Below, one piece after another: positions 1-11,885 of a stretch of 64,000 nucleotides of DNA (the stretch's first letter is position 1; each line of letters opens with the position of its first letter). The notes below the pieces were generated by a model. The model was not told the origin of the DNA, did not search any database, and worked only from the letters and a program-made list of their open reading frames with translations. The translations under genes were made by a program, and so were the position numbers. This DNA is from Notamacropus eugenii (Eukaryota; Chordata; Mammalia; Diprotodontia; Macropodidae), in NCBI RefSeq assembly GCF_028372415.1, contig NC_092875.1, positions 147,034,856 through 147,098,855 of the forward strand. The letters are read 5' to 3'.

Positions 1-29
1 AAATCCTTATTAAGTGCTTACTAACAACA

Positions 30-308
30 GTACTAGCTAACATTTATAAAGTACTACTATATATATATATATGAGCTAATATGTACATAGCTTTATATAC
101 AAGCTTTTTTGCATGTGTGTAGAATCTTCACAAAAACTCAGTGAAATAGGTGCTATTTTTTGTCCAATTACAGATGAAGAAACTGAGGTTGAAAGAGGTT
201 GAGTGACTTATTGAGGGTCACACAGCAACGTGTCTAAATTAGTATTTGAGCTAAAGTCATCCTGACGCTAAACCCAGCACTTGATCTACTATACCATACA
301 GCAGCCCA
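30..308 (-). repeat. MIR-type SINE
   Basis: Minus-orientation MIR core: the GATGAAGAAACTGAGG segment followed by GAGTGACTTA...GGTCACACAGCAA, with the usual ACATTTATAAAGTA 3' part at left. Diverged, ancient. Confidence 0.8.
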
Positions 309-508
309 CTATGTACAACAGTATACCAGAGAGTGGAGCACAACCTTTGTCAAGTTCTACGAGGCTGAAAATGTCACGTCTATTCTGCAAGCTTCAACTG
401 TCAATGAGTTTGGAGAGGCTAATCTCCAGGTTAGATTCAAAGTAACAAAGTACATTAAATATAGAAGGTTTGTAGTATGCTTCAGGGGAAGGAGTCCTTC
501 ACTTAATC

Positions 509-1765
509 AGGCAATAAACATTTATTAAGCACCTACTATGTGCTGGGGACTGTACTAATTACTAGGGATACAAAGAAAGGCAAAAGGCAGTCCTTGGATT
601 CAAGGAACTTACAGACTAACAGAGGAGGTGTGCAAATAACTACACATATTTAAACTATATACAGAATACATTAGAGCTAAGCAGCAGAAGGAATGCACTA
701 GAATTGCGTGGGGGAGTTGAAAAAGCTTCCTGTAGTAGAAGGTGGAATTTTAGATGGGACTTAGAGGGAAGCCAAGAAGTGCAGATGAGGTCAGTGAAAA
801 TGCCTGAAGTTGGAAGATGGAGTTTTTTGATAAGAGAAGGGGGGGAGGGGAGAGCAGTAGCAATAGACTGCAGAGTGCTTGGAGTGGGAAGTATAAGGTA
901 TAAGAAAACCTAAAAAAGAGGGAGGTGGAAGAGAACCAGGTTATAAAGGGCTTTGAATGCCAAGAAAATTTTATATTTGATCCTGGAGGTGATAGGGAGC
1001 CAATGAAGTTTATTGAGTGAAGATCACTTTGAAAGCTAAGAATGGAGTAGAATGGGAAAAACTTTGTGGCAAGGAGACTAACAGTTTATTTCATTAGTCC
1101 AGGGGTGAGATGATGAGGGTCTGCATTAGAGTAGTGACAATGACAGAGAAGAAGCAGGGCTACATATGTGCTAGAGATGTTACAAAGGTAAAATATGCAG
1201 GATTTGGCGACAAATACAACATAAGGGAGAGTAAGGGGTCAAGGATAAGTCATGAAGGCTATGAGCCTAGGTGACTAGGAGTGTGTTGGTACCCTCAAAA
1301 AGAACAGAAAAGTCCAGAAGATGGAAGAGTTGGGGCCAAAACACAATGAGTTCAGTTTTGGACATGTTGGGTCTTGAATGTCTGTAGGACATCCAGCTCA
1401 AGATATATATTAGGCAGTTGAAGATGTGCGACTAGGGTTCAGCAGAGAGGTTCAGGCTAGATAAGATTTGAAAACTAACACAATTCTCAATTATTAGCAA
1501 TTCAATCCATTGGAGAAGATACGATCACCAAAAGAAGTAATATTGAAGGAGAAAAGAAGGACTTGGGGACTACCCAAGGGTATCAGTTACAAGGTATGAT
1601 CTGAATTGAAGATCAAGCAAAGGAGTCTGAGAATGGGTGGTCAGAGAGAAAGAAAACGAGGAGAAAGTCTTCAGAAAGTGTCATGAAGACCTAGAAAGAA
1701 GAGGATAGGCCCACAAGGATGAATTTCTAGATCAATGCCATGCTGAAGGGGTTGCAAGGCTATAG
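509..1765 (-). repeat. L2 LINE fragment, 3' part
   Basis: Begins at the reversed L2 3' end (AATAAACATTTATTAAGCAC, CTACTATGTGCTGG) and continues for about 1.25 kb through the reversed end of the reverse-transcriptase ORF (reads antisense as GACATCCAGCTCAAGATATA and similar). Many stops; a dead copy. It is the longest reversed L2 copy in the window. Confidence 0.8.
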
Positions 1766-1794
1766 CATTAAGCAACCTAGTGTACCAGTATACA

Positions 1795-1935
1795 ACAGCT
1801 CCCTATCTCTCCAAGTCTTCTCTTCTCCATTTCTTTCAACTAAAACTGAAAGGTCCTCTTAGCATCCTGATTGTCCTCCTGTGGCTACAATCCAATTTAT
1901 CAACGCCTCTTCTAAAATATAGCACCCAAAAATGG
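1795..1935 (-). repeat. CR1/L3-type LINE fragment
   Basis: Reversed CR1/L3 3' region: AAGTCTTCTCTTCTCC..., then TCCTGATTGTCCTCCTGTGG and TCTTCTAAAATATAGCACCC. It directly abuts an L2 piece on the other strand. Confidence 0.6.
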
Positions 1936-1939
1936 ATAT

Positions 1940-2375
1940 ACTATTCAGTAGCTCCCTGTAAAATACAAGCGCCTCAGCCTGGCATTTAAAACTAGTACAG
2001 CTTCAAACAACCATTCCAGACTTATTTCACTTTACTCTCTTTCACACATTCTGCATTCCATCAAACTGGCCTGCCTGTTCTTCCTCAAAGTCAATATTAC
2101 ATCTCCCATCTGTTTGCCTTGGCATCAGTAAAGTATCTCCCATACCAGAATGAATTCCCTCCACTTCTCCATCTCTCAGACATCTGAGTTTCTTCAAGGT
2201 TCAACTCAGGTACTATCTCCTTCAGAAAATTTGCCCTGCTTATTCTTCAAATTGTCACTGCTCTCTCCCTCCTCAGATTATTTTGTATTTCCTTCCCTGT
2301 TTGCATATTGTATTGCCCAGTTAAATGTAAGATCCTAGAGAACAGGTATTATTTTTGTATCTATGCTTTGCATAT
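1940..2375 (+). repeat. L2 LINE fragment, 3' part
   Basis: Sense L2: TAGCTCCCTGTAAAATACAA, CAGCCTGGCATTTAAAAC, then the TTTTGTATTTCC and GTAAGATCCTAGAGAACAGG 3' region. No intact ORF. Confidence 0.7.
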
Positions 2376-2889
2376 AGATGATAAACATACAATAGAGCTA
2401 CCATTACTGTGAATGTAGCCTGTGATTGCAACAGTATCTGACTGCCACATCACCCTGCTACTTTGTTAAAATAAGGCTTTTATAAAATAGCTTAAAAGAG
2501 GAAAGGGAATTCAACTATCCTGAGGAAAATCAAAGAAGAGATAAGGAGGCCCCTCAGGGTGGATGAAACAGTGACAACACTAAAGATAACATTGTAGCAA
2601 TAATGTTCACATCTCTTCTGTTTTCTGTGTCAATAACAATGACCTTTGGGCTAGAAAGAACAAACCAAAAATGAGTTATATAGAATTGAAACACAAGAGA
2701 AGTGAGGAGACAGTAAGAGACGAAAGAGAAAAATCTAGCTACCTTTGAGAAGTCCAAGCTCTTGGCCATGATGAAATACATCCCAGGGTCGAGAAAGAAC
2801 TGGAGAATGTGATTGCTGACCCACTCTCGATCGTTAAAAGATCATGGAGTGGAGTCAATTCCACTGTCTCCTAAGTACATGAGTATAAG
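2376..2889. other. No recognised gene or repeat
   Basis: About 0.5 kb of intron sequence in which I see no exon, SINE or LINE signature. The minus-strand open frame at 2554-2781 has no recognisable domain and a non-ATG start. Confidence 0.5.
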
Positions 2890-3060
2890 GAACTCAGAAA
2901 AGCCTGAGAAGAAAAGACTTGTATGAAGTGACACAGAGCAAAATCAGAACCAAGGGAACAGGTGTACAATGACTACAAAGAAATGAATGACATGGAAACA
3001 ACCCTGAAGAGATACATTCATAGTAATTGTAATGATCAATCTTGGTTCCAGAGAATTAAG
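2890..3060 (+). repeat. L1 LINE fragment, end of ORF2 / 3' region
   Basis: Reads like the segment just before the marsupial L1 ORF2 stop: AGACTTGTATGAAGTGACAC, AGCAAAATCAGAACC, ACAATGACTACAAAGAAATG. The shared AGACTT.TATGA...AGAACCA pattern also appears in the intact L1 near 11790-11840. Confidence 0.6.
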
Positions 3061-3234
3061 GATAAAACATGCAGCTCTCCTCTCAATAGAGACTTTTGGT
3101 CTTGACTATCTAGATTTTCCACCTCTTCCCCTCTTCTCACCCTGGAGATGCCTCTGCCCCTGCAGCTAGCTTTGTTCTTGACATTTCAACTTTGTTTCCC
3201 ATACCATCCCAGTGTTTTTTTAGTGTCATGTCAT

Positions 3235-3610
3235 GTGTGATCATTCTCCATTAGAAAGAATGTAAATTCACTGAGGATAAGGACTGTATTTATTTTTCTT
3301 TTATTTTTATTCCCAAAACTTGCCACAAGTGCCAGGCACATTTTGTTGTTGTAGTAGTTGAGCCTGACTCTTTGTGACGCCACTTGGGATTTTCTTGGCA
3401 AAATACTGGATTGGTTTGCCATTTTCTTCTCCAGCTCATTTTACAAATGAGGAAACTGAAACAGAGAGGGTTAAGTGACTTGCCCAGGTCACAGACAGTG
3501 ACTGAGCTAGATTTGAACTCAGTTCTACTTGACTCCAGGCCCAGCACTCTATTCACTGCACCACCTAGCTGTCCTTAACCTGGCTATAGTGAATGCTTAA
3601 TAAATTTCCT
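3235..3610 (+). repeat. L2 3' end split by a SINE
   Basis: L2 3' end (GAGGATAAGGACTGTATTTA ... AAGTGCCAGGCACA) stops at about 3337 and resumes at about 3577 with TAGTGAATGCTTAATAAATT. The gap is filled by the reversed SINE at 3338-3576. Confidence 0.65.
3338..3576 (-). repeat. SINE with L1-type tail
   Basis: Complete reversed copy. From its 3' end it reads GTTGTTGTAGTAGTTGAGCC, CACTTGGGATTTTCTTGGC, the TTTACAAATGAGGAAACTGA core, and a tRNA-like head ending CACCACCTAGCTGTCC. Confidence 0.85.
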
Positions 3611-3988
3611 TTATCTAATCTGTAAAATGTTATATATGCTGTCATAATTCCATTGTTTTGTCAGTTTTATATATATTTTTTCTTTATTACATGGCAGGAA
3701 TTAATGGAGGAAGGAGGTAAAGTGTATCAAAAAGTTACCATATTATTAGAAGACATTGCTGACATACTGGCTTGAACAAACTCAGAAACCAAAAATATGA
3801 TAGGCTACATCATTGGTTTGAATTGAATTACATCCTTGAAGGTTCAACGTATATATGAAGCAGTGTTACACTTAGACTCCAAAAGAAATCCATTTCAAAA
3901 AATACAAAATAGGGAAAAGCTTGGCTAGACAGCAGTTTTTATGAAAAGGATCTGGAAACTTTAGGAAATTAAAAGTTCAGTCTTATTT

Positions 3989-4301
3989 GTGTGTGCTCAC
4001 CCTTTGTTGCCAAAGAAGACCATGCCATCAGAGAAATAATGACATGACTTGCACTTGACTTTGTTTTGAGTAAGGGAGGACTGTGCAGGTCACCAGCCTC
4101 ACTTCTCCTCCAGAGCCATTGAATCCAGTGACCAGATATTCATCAAGATACTGGAGATGACCCAGAATGAGGCAACTGGGGTTAAGTGACTTACCCAAGG
4201 TCATACAGCTAGTAAGTGTCAAGTGTCTGAGGTGAGATTTGAACTCAGGTCCTCCTGACTCCTGCACTGGTGCTCTATCTATTGCACCACCTAGCTGCCC
4301 C
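3989..4301 (-). repeat. SINE with RTE-type tail, with target duplication
   Basis: Reversed copy: GTGTGTGC tail, ...ACCATGCCATCAGAG, CCTCACTTCTCCTCCAGAGC, then the SINE head ending CACCTAGCTGCCCC. It is flanked by TTCAGTCTTATTT (3976-3988) and TTCAATCTTATTT (4302-4314), a 12/13 direct repeat typical of target-primed insertion. Same family as 47467-47780. Confidence 0.85.
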
Positions 4302-4514
4302 TTCAATCTTATTTAATAGCATAATAACAGCAGTCAAAAATGCTAAAGTAATCTTGGATTCTATTCAGGATAATGGAAGTAGTAGTCCTGCTGGATTCAA
4401 CCCTGGTGAGATATTGGAGTGTCCTATGCTGAGCACTGCCTTTAGAGAGGATGTTGATAAGCTGGAAGGAATCCAGAAGAAAGGAAACCAGGATAGAGTG
4501 CCTTGAGATCATCA

Positions 4515-4960
4515 ATCAACCAAGCAATAAGCATTTATTAAGCATCTGCAATGTGGATACAAAGAAAAAAATGGAATAGTTCCTGCCCTCTGGGATCTTA
4601 CATTCATTCAGGGTATAAAACATGTGCCCAAATAAGCTATAATTTACATATGAAACCTATATACACAACATAAATATAAGTAAAATGTGTGAGAGCATTA
4701 ATGGATGAGGGAATCAGGCCAGACATCATCACATTAAAGATAAAACTAGAAGAGAATTTTTTTTAAAAATCTTCCAAGATGGTAAAATGAGATGAGGGTG
4801 GATGAAGAGTGCATGGGTGATAGACACTGTGAAGGTAGAGAGACAGGAGATATTGTGCCATGTGTGAGGAGCATGAATGTCAACTTGACTGAACTATCAA
4901 GTGTAGAAAGAGGAGCAGCAAACAAATGTAGGTAATGCCATTTGAAGATCAGTAAAGGAA
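4515..4960 (-). repeat. L2 LINE fragment, 3' part
   Basis: AGCAATAAGCATTTATTAAG at left marks the reversed L2 3' end. Similarity to the other reversed copies fades rightward. Confidence 0.6.
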
Positions 4961-5585
4961 CTAGACACCCCTATCGTGATAATGTTTAATATAAAATTTT
5001 GGAATAATTTCTTTGTTCTCTCTGAAGCAAACTCAGAGGGTGCCTCTTCCTATGTCAACAAAGCCAGCCAAGGCTGACTTAACATTCCTTAAGAGACCTT
5101 TAACCTAATACACTATCTTGAATAATGGGACATTTTCCATATCTTAATATTTGTAGACATATACTATGTTATGGCATGTTAATGGTAAAGAAAACACAGA
5201 CGTCTTGGGTAGTAATTTCTATATGAAACTTTGTCAAACTCTGTTATCTTATTGTATTTACAACCTATGCAATTAAGAAATTCCTTTACTAATGGTCTAG
5301 TTAGTCACTTATGGAGATCATAAATCTGAAGGACACAGAACACTTCTTTGTCCTAAAACATATTTAAGGCTGCCCAATTCTTTGTATCGGTAGCCAGAAC
5401 ATTTCTGGCTCCATAATGCATTATGTTACCGTTTTCTTTAATAGGGAATTGATGAATTGATTAATCAATTAATTAAATCATAAAATGTATGCATTTAGCC
5501 TGTTGCCTTTTCTCTAATTAAGTTTTCAGGTCAACACATGGCAAGGAAAAATAGCAGCAGGATTTATCAGCTCACATATTAAGAA
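4961..5585. other. No recognised gene or repeat
   Basis: AT-rich intron sequence. The only structure I note is TTGATTAATCAA, a short palindrome near 5457-5468. Confidence 0.5.
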
Positions 5586-5589
5586 CTAG

Positions 5590-5765
5590 AGGGACTTAAA
5601 TGACATCTAGTACATCTCTTCATTTTAAAGATGAGAAAACTGAGGCAGGTACAGAGAATATCAAAGATTTGTCCAAGTTACACAATTAGGAAGTAGCGAA
5701 ATCAGGATTCAAACTCCAGTGTCCTTTTTACTGTACTACACTGTGGAAGGCATAGAGACCAGAGA
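5590..5765 (-). repeat. MIR-type SINE
   Basis: Reversed MIR core: TTTTAAAGATGAGAAAACTG, then CCAAGTTACACAATTAGGAA and AAATCAGGATTCAAACTCC. Confidence 0.7.
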
Positions 5766-5849
5766 GCGCTGGCCATGCACCAGCAACAATAAGTACTCTA
5801 TTCTGATTGAAACCAAGGTCCTGCCGACAAGCTGTAGGGAGAGATAAGC

Positions 5850-6310
5850 TTGTAAAGGTAAAGGCATGCTAGGCCTTAAATTCTAGGAGAAGGATTTTTC
5901 TAGCTTTTTTAGTTTGCTTATTTAGGCAAAAGGGAGTCATTGAAAGGTGTTGAACTGAGTCAGTAGGTGATCAAATCTTGCATAAAGACTAATCTAGCAG
6001 AGTGGGGAGGCTGGGTTGAAGGGACTTGCGATTGGATGCAGGGACCAAGGCTATTTCAGGAGGCTAAACAGACAGCAATGAAGACCTGCACCAGAGTGAT
6101 AGTGATGGGAAAAGAAAGGAGGGGCATCTCTGAAAGATATGAATGGGGGAGGGGAAGATGTGAGGCTGAGAAGAAAGCAAAGATAACGTTCTTCTTAAAG
6201 TGTAGGTGACATGGTGAAAAGTAGTTCCCCTTACAGAAATAAGGATGTCAGAGATAAAGTGTATTGAGGAGAAATATGGTGAAATTCTAAGGGGTTTTAG
6301 ACTTTTAAAA
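5850..6310 (-). repeat. L2 LINE fragment (internal)
   Basis: Reversed L2: GGCCTTAAATTCTAGGAGAA, GGGAGTCATTGAAAGGTGTT, then AATGAAGACCTGCACCAGAG and ATCTCTGAAAGATATGAA. These align in order with the copy at 950-1230. Stops throughout. Confidence 0.6.
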
Positions 6311-7480
6311 TGCAGGTTTTTGTGGAGGGGGTAGACGCTCTATCCCCCCACTCTCAGCACTTCTGAGCACATTATATCTTTCATCATATTTTCTTTGGAA
6401 AACTAAATGTGAATTGGAACTGGATCACTATGAAGATAAACTATTATAAGAGTTGACTTGTTAAATTCAGATAAGTCCTTAGCTAAGTGAGATCCTCATA
6501 AACCATACCTTACTTGTTTGGGATTTTCTCCAATTACGTATTTTTTTAACCTGCTCGACACCTCCTGACCAAAAGAGGGCAGTATATTATCAACCATCTC
6601 AGAAATCCCACAAAAGCACCTGCCATAGAGGTTGTATTGGTGACTTTCACATTACTTTGTCATTATAAGAAACCAATTGGATGTTAGTATTCTCCCATTG
6701 GAGGTGGGATTTGAGAGAACATCCAATCAGAATAAGTCCAAGAACCACTCCACCCTACCACAGGTGAAGTACAAATGAAAGTTCCACACACAGCACAGAT
6801 GTGGAAATAGAGGAAGGGAGGGTCTCTTCCAAGGCCATTGATTCTTTGTACACTGATGACGCAGGTTCTATGAAAGCCGTTAAAAGAAAGTTTAAGAAAG
6901 GGAAATTACAACCCAATCAGCATACTCTTTAGGTCATGTCTTATGGGACTATGGAAGGAAAGGATCATTAAATGTTGCTGCTTACCCTGAAGAGGAAGGA
7001 GTACTGAGAAAGAAAACAAAGTGTGAAGGAGACCCAGTCAACAATTCCTTGCCCCCTAGAGTTGTTACAGGTCCTAGATCTCTACCTATCAAGTCCCCAT
7101 GGAGCATTCCAGCCTGTTCTGAGACTACAACCCTGGCTTCAAGTAGTGCTGTTATAAAGTGATGAAAAAATTCTTTAAACACTAGGCACTCATTAACTAG
7201 TTGTTGAATAAATGCATAAATAAATGAATCAGTACATAAGCTATGATTAATCACTATTTTACCCAAACACTTAACAGGGTTGAGTTTGGTTTGTTACTTT
7301 TTAAAACTGCGATTCTTAATGTCCTAAATCATGTTATAATCACACACCAGAGCCTATGCTGTTTATAATTCGGCCTTTAAAAGAAGGTTTTCATCTCACA
7401 ATCATCACAGGCTGGGAATTAGAAGACTGGATCGAGTACAATCCCTGCGCATATTCTACCACTGCCTGAAGGGCCCCAGT
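6311..7480. other. Repeat-poor intron block
   Basis: No gene and no clear transposon. It includes a CTCF-like motif near 6567-6586, four CCAAT/ATTGG pentamers within 92 bases (6636-6727) and a 10-base inverted repeat (ATTGGATGTT 6676-6685 against AACATCCAAT 6718-6727). The minus-strand open frame at 6982-7266 has no recognised domain. Confidence 0.45.
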
Positions 7481-7489
7481 GAAGCAGAA

Positions 7490-7810
7490 ATTCACTATGC
7501 TCTGAAGGGGTCCATTCCATTTTTGGACAGCTCTAATTTTTTAGACTGAGCTGAAATCTGCCTCTCTGGAATTTCTACTCCATTGATCCTGACTCTGCCC
7601 TGCATAGCCAAGAAAAATGAGCATATTTCATCTTTGATATGACAATCCTCTGTATATTTGAAGATTGCTTTTATGTTTCCCTTCTCTCGCTCCCAACACG
7701 CTTTTCTCTTCTCCTTGCAAAAAAGCATCCCCAGTTGTACAATTGATACTAATATGGCATAGTTTCTTGTCCTCTTGCCATCCTGGTCATCCTCCTCTGT
7801 GTTATGGGAA
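7490..7810 (-). repeat. CR1/L3-type LINE fragment
   Basis: Reversed CR1/L3: CCATTCCATTTTTGGACAGC, TCTGACTCTGCCCTGC, then ATTTGAAGATTGCTTTTATG and GGTCATCCTCCTCTGTG. Confidence 0.65.
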
Positions 7811-8084
7811 GGTCCAACTTAAGATAGCTGAATTTCCAGGGATGTCTGGTCCCAGAGAGTAATTGTCCATTGGGAGAAGTTTCCCAGGACTCCATTTCAC
7901 ATGAGACTGAGCACCTGTGACACACGTTAAGTGAATCAAGAAGAAAATACTCTGGTTAGTGAAAGGAGACCTATGAGGAGAGAAGGGGGAGCTATGTGGA
8001 AGAAACAAAGGTGGCAGTACTTGGAAATGAAAAGGCGTTCCAGACGTATAGTCATGTAACCTGCTTGCTGGAAGTTGAGAAAGA

Positions 8085-8535
8085 AACAGAGTCAGTGAAT
8101 AAACATTTATTAAATGCTTACTATGTGGCAGGCACTGTGTTAAGCACTGGGGATACAAAAAAAAGGCAAAAGACAGTCCTTGCTCTTGAGGAGCTCACAG
8201 ACAATATGCAAATACCTACATACAAACAAGCTAAATAAAGGATAAGTTGGAGATAATAAACAGAGGGAAGACAATAGCATTAAGGGGATTGTAAAAGTCT
8301 TCTTATAAAAGATGGCATTTTAGGTGGAACTTGAAGGAAGCCATGACCAGGAGGCAGAGATGAAGAAGGGGAGTATTCCAGGTATGGAAGAATCAGTAAA
8401 ACTGTCTAGAGTAAGGAAATAGAGCACCTTCTTCAAGGAACAGCATGGAAGCCCAAATCTCTGGATCATAGAATATGTGACAGTGAGAAGGGGTAAAGTG
8501 TTAAGAAGACTGAGGCAGTAGAAAGCTTATGTCGC
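8085..8535 (-). repeat. L2 LINE fragment, 3' part
   Basis: Well-preserved reversed 3' end: AATAAACATTTATTAAATGC, TGGCAGGCACTGTGTTAAGC, then GCATTTTAGGTGGAACTTGA and GGAGGCAGAGATGAAGAAGG. Confidence 0.8.
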
Positions 8536-9341
8536 CACAGACAGTACAAGCAGATCGACCTCCTTCCTTCCCCCACCCCCACCAATATGGCAGTGACTTT
8601 GCCATGCCCTACTCCTAAACTAGGGAGTTAATCTAAGAGATTGAGGGTTCCCCTCCCCCACTGCACACGATGTCAGTGTATTCAAGGATTAGAGAGGATT
8701 AGATTGTAATCCCTCAGGAATGTTTGTAAAATTGTTTCTCTGTTCCTTTGTTAATTATTTTAATCCTAATTAACTATGTTACTTTTTAAATTCTTGTTCT
8801 CTGTTGTGCCCTAAAAGGTACAAACTGATTTTAGATGGCAATTAAAGTTCCCATTTGATCTGGGATTGGCACTGGAGATAACTGGAATACACACACATAT
8901 ACATACACATATATACATAGAGATCCCACATGGAGCCCAATAGCATATATGAGCCGAAAGCTCACGTAAGATGCATCTAGATATATCTTTTTTCAAACAC
9001 AGCGCCACAAAGTGGCCACAGCCTTGACATGCATAGTAGAATTATCCCTTGCCTCACTCTGGGCATTGCACTGCCATCAATGGGCCCTCAGGTCATATTT
9101 TCTTGCCTGGTTTACCACAGCTCAAAAAACTGGCCTTCTATTAGAACTCAAAATTGTTTTCACAAGAGTTGCTTTCCAGTAACACCAGTCCACATTTAGT
9201 ATATGTTCACTGTAATACTTTGGCCTAAGGTAAAAGACCTTAGGGTCTTTTAATGGAGACCCATTTGTTCCCATTTGATTCAATCTTGTTAGCTCTAACC
9301 TACTATTCATAGGATCATAGATTTTGAGCTAGTACTCATCT
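8536..9341. other. No recognised gene or repeat
   Basis: Intron sequence with a short imperfect ACACATATAC tract at 8889-8920. No exon or clear transposon seen. Confidence 0.45.
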
Positions 9342-9572
9342 GGGCAGCTAGGTGGTGCAATGCATAGAGTGCCTGAGTTCAAATCCAGCCTCAGTCACTT
9401 ACTAGCTGTGTGACCTTGGGCAAGTCACTTAACCCTCTTTGCCTTAGTTTCCTCATCTGTAAAATGAGTTGGAGAAGAAAATGGCAAACCACTCTAGTAT
9501 CTTTGCCAAGAAAATACAAAGTAGGGTCACAAATAACTGGAAACAACTAAAAAGGACACAACAGCAACAAAA
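9342..9572 (+). repeat. SINE with L1-type tail
   Basis: Full-length sense copy: GGGCAGCTAGGTGGTGCAAT head, CACTTACTAGCTGTGTGACC, TTTCCTCATCTGTAAAATGA, ATCTTTGCCAAGAAAA, and an AACAGCAACAAAA end. Confidence 0.9.
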
Positions 9573-9584
9573 TCTGATTTTTGA

Positions 9585-9965
9585 GATGATACGGTCCAAC
9601 CCCCTTTTTCTCAGTGTGGAAACTGAGATCCAAGAAGTGAATTAGCTTGTCCAAAGTTCCCCAGGTAATAAGTAACTAGAAAGCAAGAATCATAATACAG
9701 GTTCCAGTTTTCCTAACTCTACAACCAGTGTCCTTTCCACTACAAAAAAAAAAATGCTATTGTAGTCTACTGTCAATGTTTAAGAATCACAACATCAAAA
9801 ATCTAGAGCTGGAAGGAACATCAGAAGTTATAGAGTCTGGTTCCTTCATTTCACTGTTGAGGAAACTCAGGGAAATTAAGTGACTTGACCAAAGTCACAG
9901 AGATAGTAAACATCAGAGGTTGAATTTGAACCCAGATCCTGTGACTCAAGGGCCAGCGTGTTTTC
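9585..9965 (-). repeat. Two MIR-type SINE fragments
   Basis: Two successive reversed MIR copies (about 9585-9745 and 9795-9965). Each carries a GAAACT core and TTAAGTGACTTGACCAAAGT or an equivalent. Confidence 0.65.
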
Positions 9966-10512
9966 CTTTACTAATTCAGTTTCTGTTAGATCCAATGTAT
10001 TACCTTGGAACTTAATGTCACTGACTAATCTGATCAGTATGTCATATCTGTCTTCATTCACACAACCATCTCATCAATACAGTAGAGATATACCTGCTGA
10101 CATCAATCCATTAATCAAACACTCGTTGGGCTTGTGTGGGTACCAACAGCACTCCCTCCCCTTGGACTTTTTTGAGGACCACCCTCATTCTCACTGGCTG
10201 TTCTGGGGATGAGGCCTCTGCTTCTCCAGAACAGTAAATGATTTCTCAATCACATCTTTCAGAACCTTGGGACATAGTGCATCCACATAAGGTGACTTGA
10301 AATAAGCATGGACACCTAAGGTTCTCTCTTATTACCTCCTTAGTTAGTTACTCATGGCTTCAATTCCTTGTTAACATTTTTTATAATCATTCTCTGAATG
10401 AAGATCATTGTCCTTGGTAGGAAAAAAAACCAGAACCAAAACCATTGATTCATTCCACCTTCCCTACCATCCAATATCATCTTTTTTTCATATTAAATAT
10501 AGCCCATATCCA
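9966..10512. other. No recognised gene or repeat
   Basis: Intron sequence with no clear family match. The plus-strand open frame 9958-10212 shows no domain. Confidence 0.4.
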
Positions 10513-10683
10513 GTCAGTCAATCAAAAAGCATTTATGCAGTGATTCCTGTACCTGGTCACTGTGCTTAGTGTTGGAGAAACAAAGAAAGGTAAAAACAGT
10601 TAATAACCTCAAGTAGCTCAAATTCTAATGGGGGGGGGGAGATTGCTTAAATAACTAGGTACATATAAGATATATGCAAAGTA

Positions 10684-10803
10684 GGGGCAGTCCTGGAGTC
10701 AGGAGGACTTGAGTTCAAATTTGACCCTTTTACATTTATTAGCTGTTTGACCCTAGGTAGGTCACTTAACCTTGATTGCCTTCAAAACAATTTTTTAAAA
10801 GAA
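10684..10803 (+). repeat. Short SINE inside the L2, exact 12-base duplication
   Basis: GGGGCAGTCCTGGAGTCAGG ... GGTCACTTAACC and an A-rich end. It is flanked on both sides by ATATGCAAAGTA (10672-10683 and 10804-10815), an exact target-site duplication. Confidence 0.85.
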
Positions 10804-10871
10804 ATATGCAAAGTAAGAAGAAACTGGCAGTTAGGGAATAAGGAAAGGCTTCCTTAAAGAAAGCAGGCTTT

Positions 10872-11885
10872 GTGTGGCAGAAATTAGGCATAGACCCATA
10901 CCTGACACCGTACACAAGAATAAAGTCCAAATGGGTACATGATTTAGGTATAAAGATCGATACCATGAATAAACTGGAGAAGCAAGGAATAGTGTATTTA
11001 TCAGATCTATGGAGAAGGGAAGAATTCTTTACTAAAGGAGAGATAGAAAGCATTATGAAATGCAAAATGTATAACTTTGATTACATTAAACTGAGAAGTT
11101 TTTGCACAACCAAACCCAATGCAACCAAAATCCGGAGGGATGTAGTAAATTGGGAAAGAATTTTTACAGCTAAGCTCTGGGATAAAGGCCTCATTTCTAG
11201 AATATATAGAGAACTGACCCAAATGTATAATCATACAAGTCATTCCCCAATTGATAAATGGTCAAAGGATATGAACAGGCAATTTTCAGAGGAAGAAATT
11301 AAAGCTATCTATAATCATATGAAAAAATGCTCTAAATCACTACTGATTAGAGAGATGCAAATCAAAACAACTCTGAGGTACCACATCACACCTATAAGAT
11401 TGGCAAACATGACAGAACAAGAAAATGATAAATGCTGGAGAGGATGTGGGAGAGTTGGAACACTAATTCATTGTTGGTGGAGCTGCGAGGGCATCCAACC
11501 ATTCTGGAGAGCAATTTGGAACTATGCCCAAAGGGCTACAAAAATGTGCCTACCCTTTGACCCAGCAATATCGCTACTAGGACTATATCCCCAAGAGATC
11601 ATAAAAATGGGAAAGGGTCCCACATGTACAAAAATATTTATAGCAGCACTCTATGTAGTTGCCAAAAACTGGAAGTCAAGGGGATGTCCATCAATTGGGG
11701 AATGGCTGAATAAATTATGGTATATGAATGTAATGGAGTACTATTGTGCCATAAGAAATGATGAACAAGAAGACTTCAGAGAGGCCTGGAAGGACTTATA
11801 TGATCTGATGCTGAGTGAAAGGAGCAGAACCAGGAGAACTTTGTGCACAGCAACGACCACAGTGTGTGAGAGTTTTTTCTGGTAG
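10872..11885 (+). pseudogene. L1 ORF2 C-terminal fragment (337 codons open)
   Basis: C-terminal part of the L1 ORF2 protein, which in full-length elements supplies endonuclease and reverse transcriptase for target-primed retrotransposition. Visible landmarks in order: DPYLTPYTRIKSKWVHDLG near the start, IKLRSFCTTKP, KGLISRIYRELTQMY, EMQIKTTLRYHITPIRLA, CWRGCGRVGTLIHCWW (the Cys-rich region), LPFDPAISLLGLYPQE and a terminal WYMNVMEYYCAIRND, then a lineage-specific tail. The endonuclease and the catalytic polymerase motifs are missing because the element is 5'-truncated, so no activity is possible. The frame stays open from the duplication to the stop, so the copy is young. It has no promoter of its own and lies antisense to RIMS2. 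The first reading-frame base overlaps the duplication, and the ATG at the fragment start is accidental. Confidence 0.9.

Noticed and set aside
9342..9420. SINE heads considered as tRNA genes
   Set aside because: They resemble tRNA promoters but lack a full cloverleaf and sit in repeat copies.
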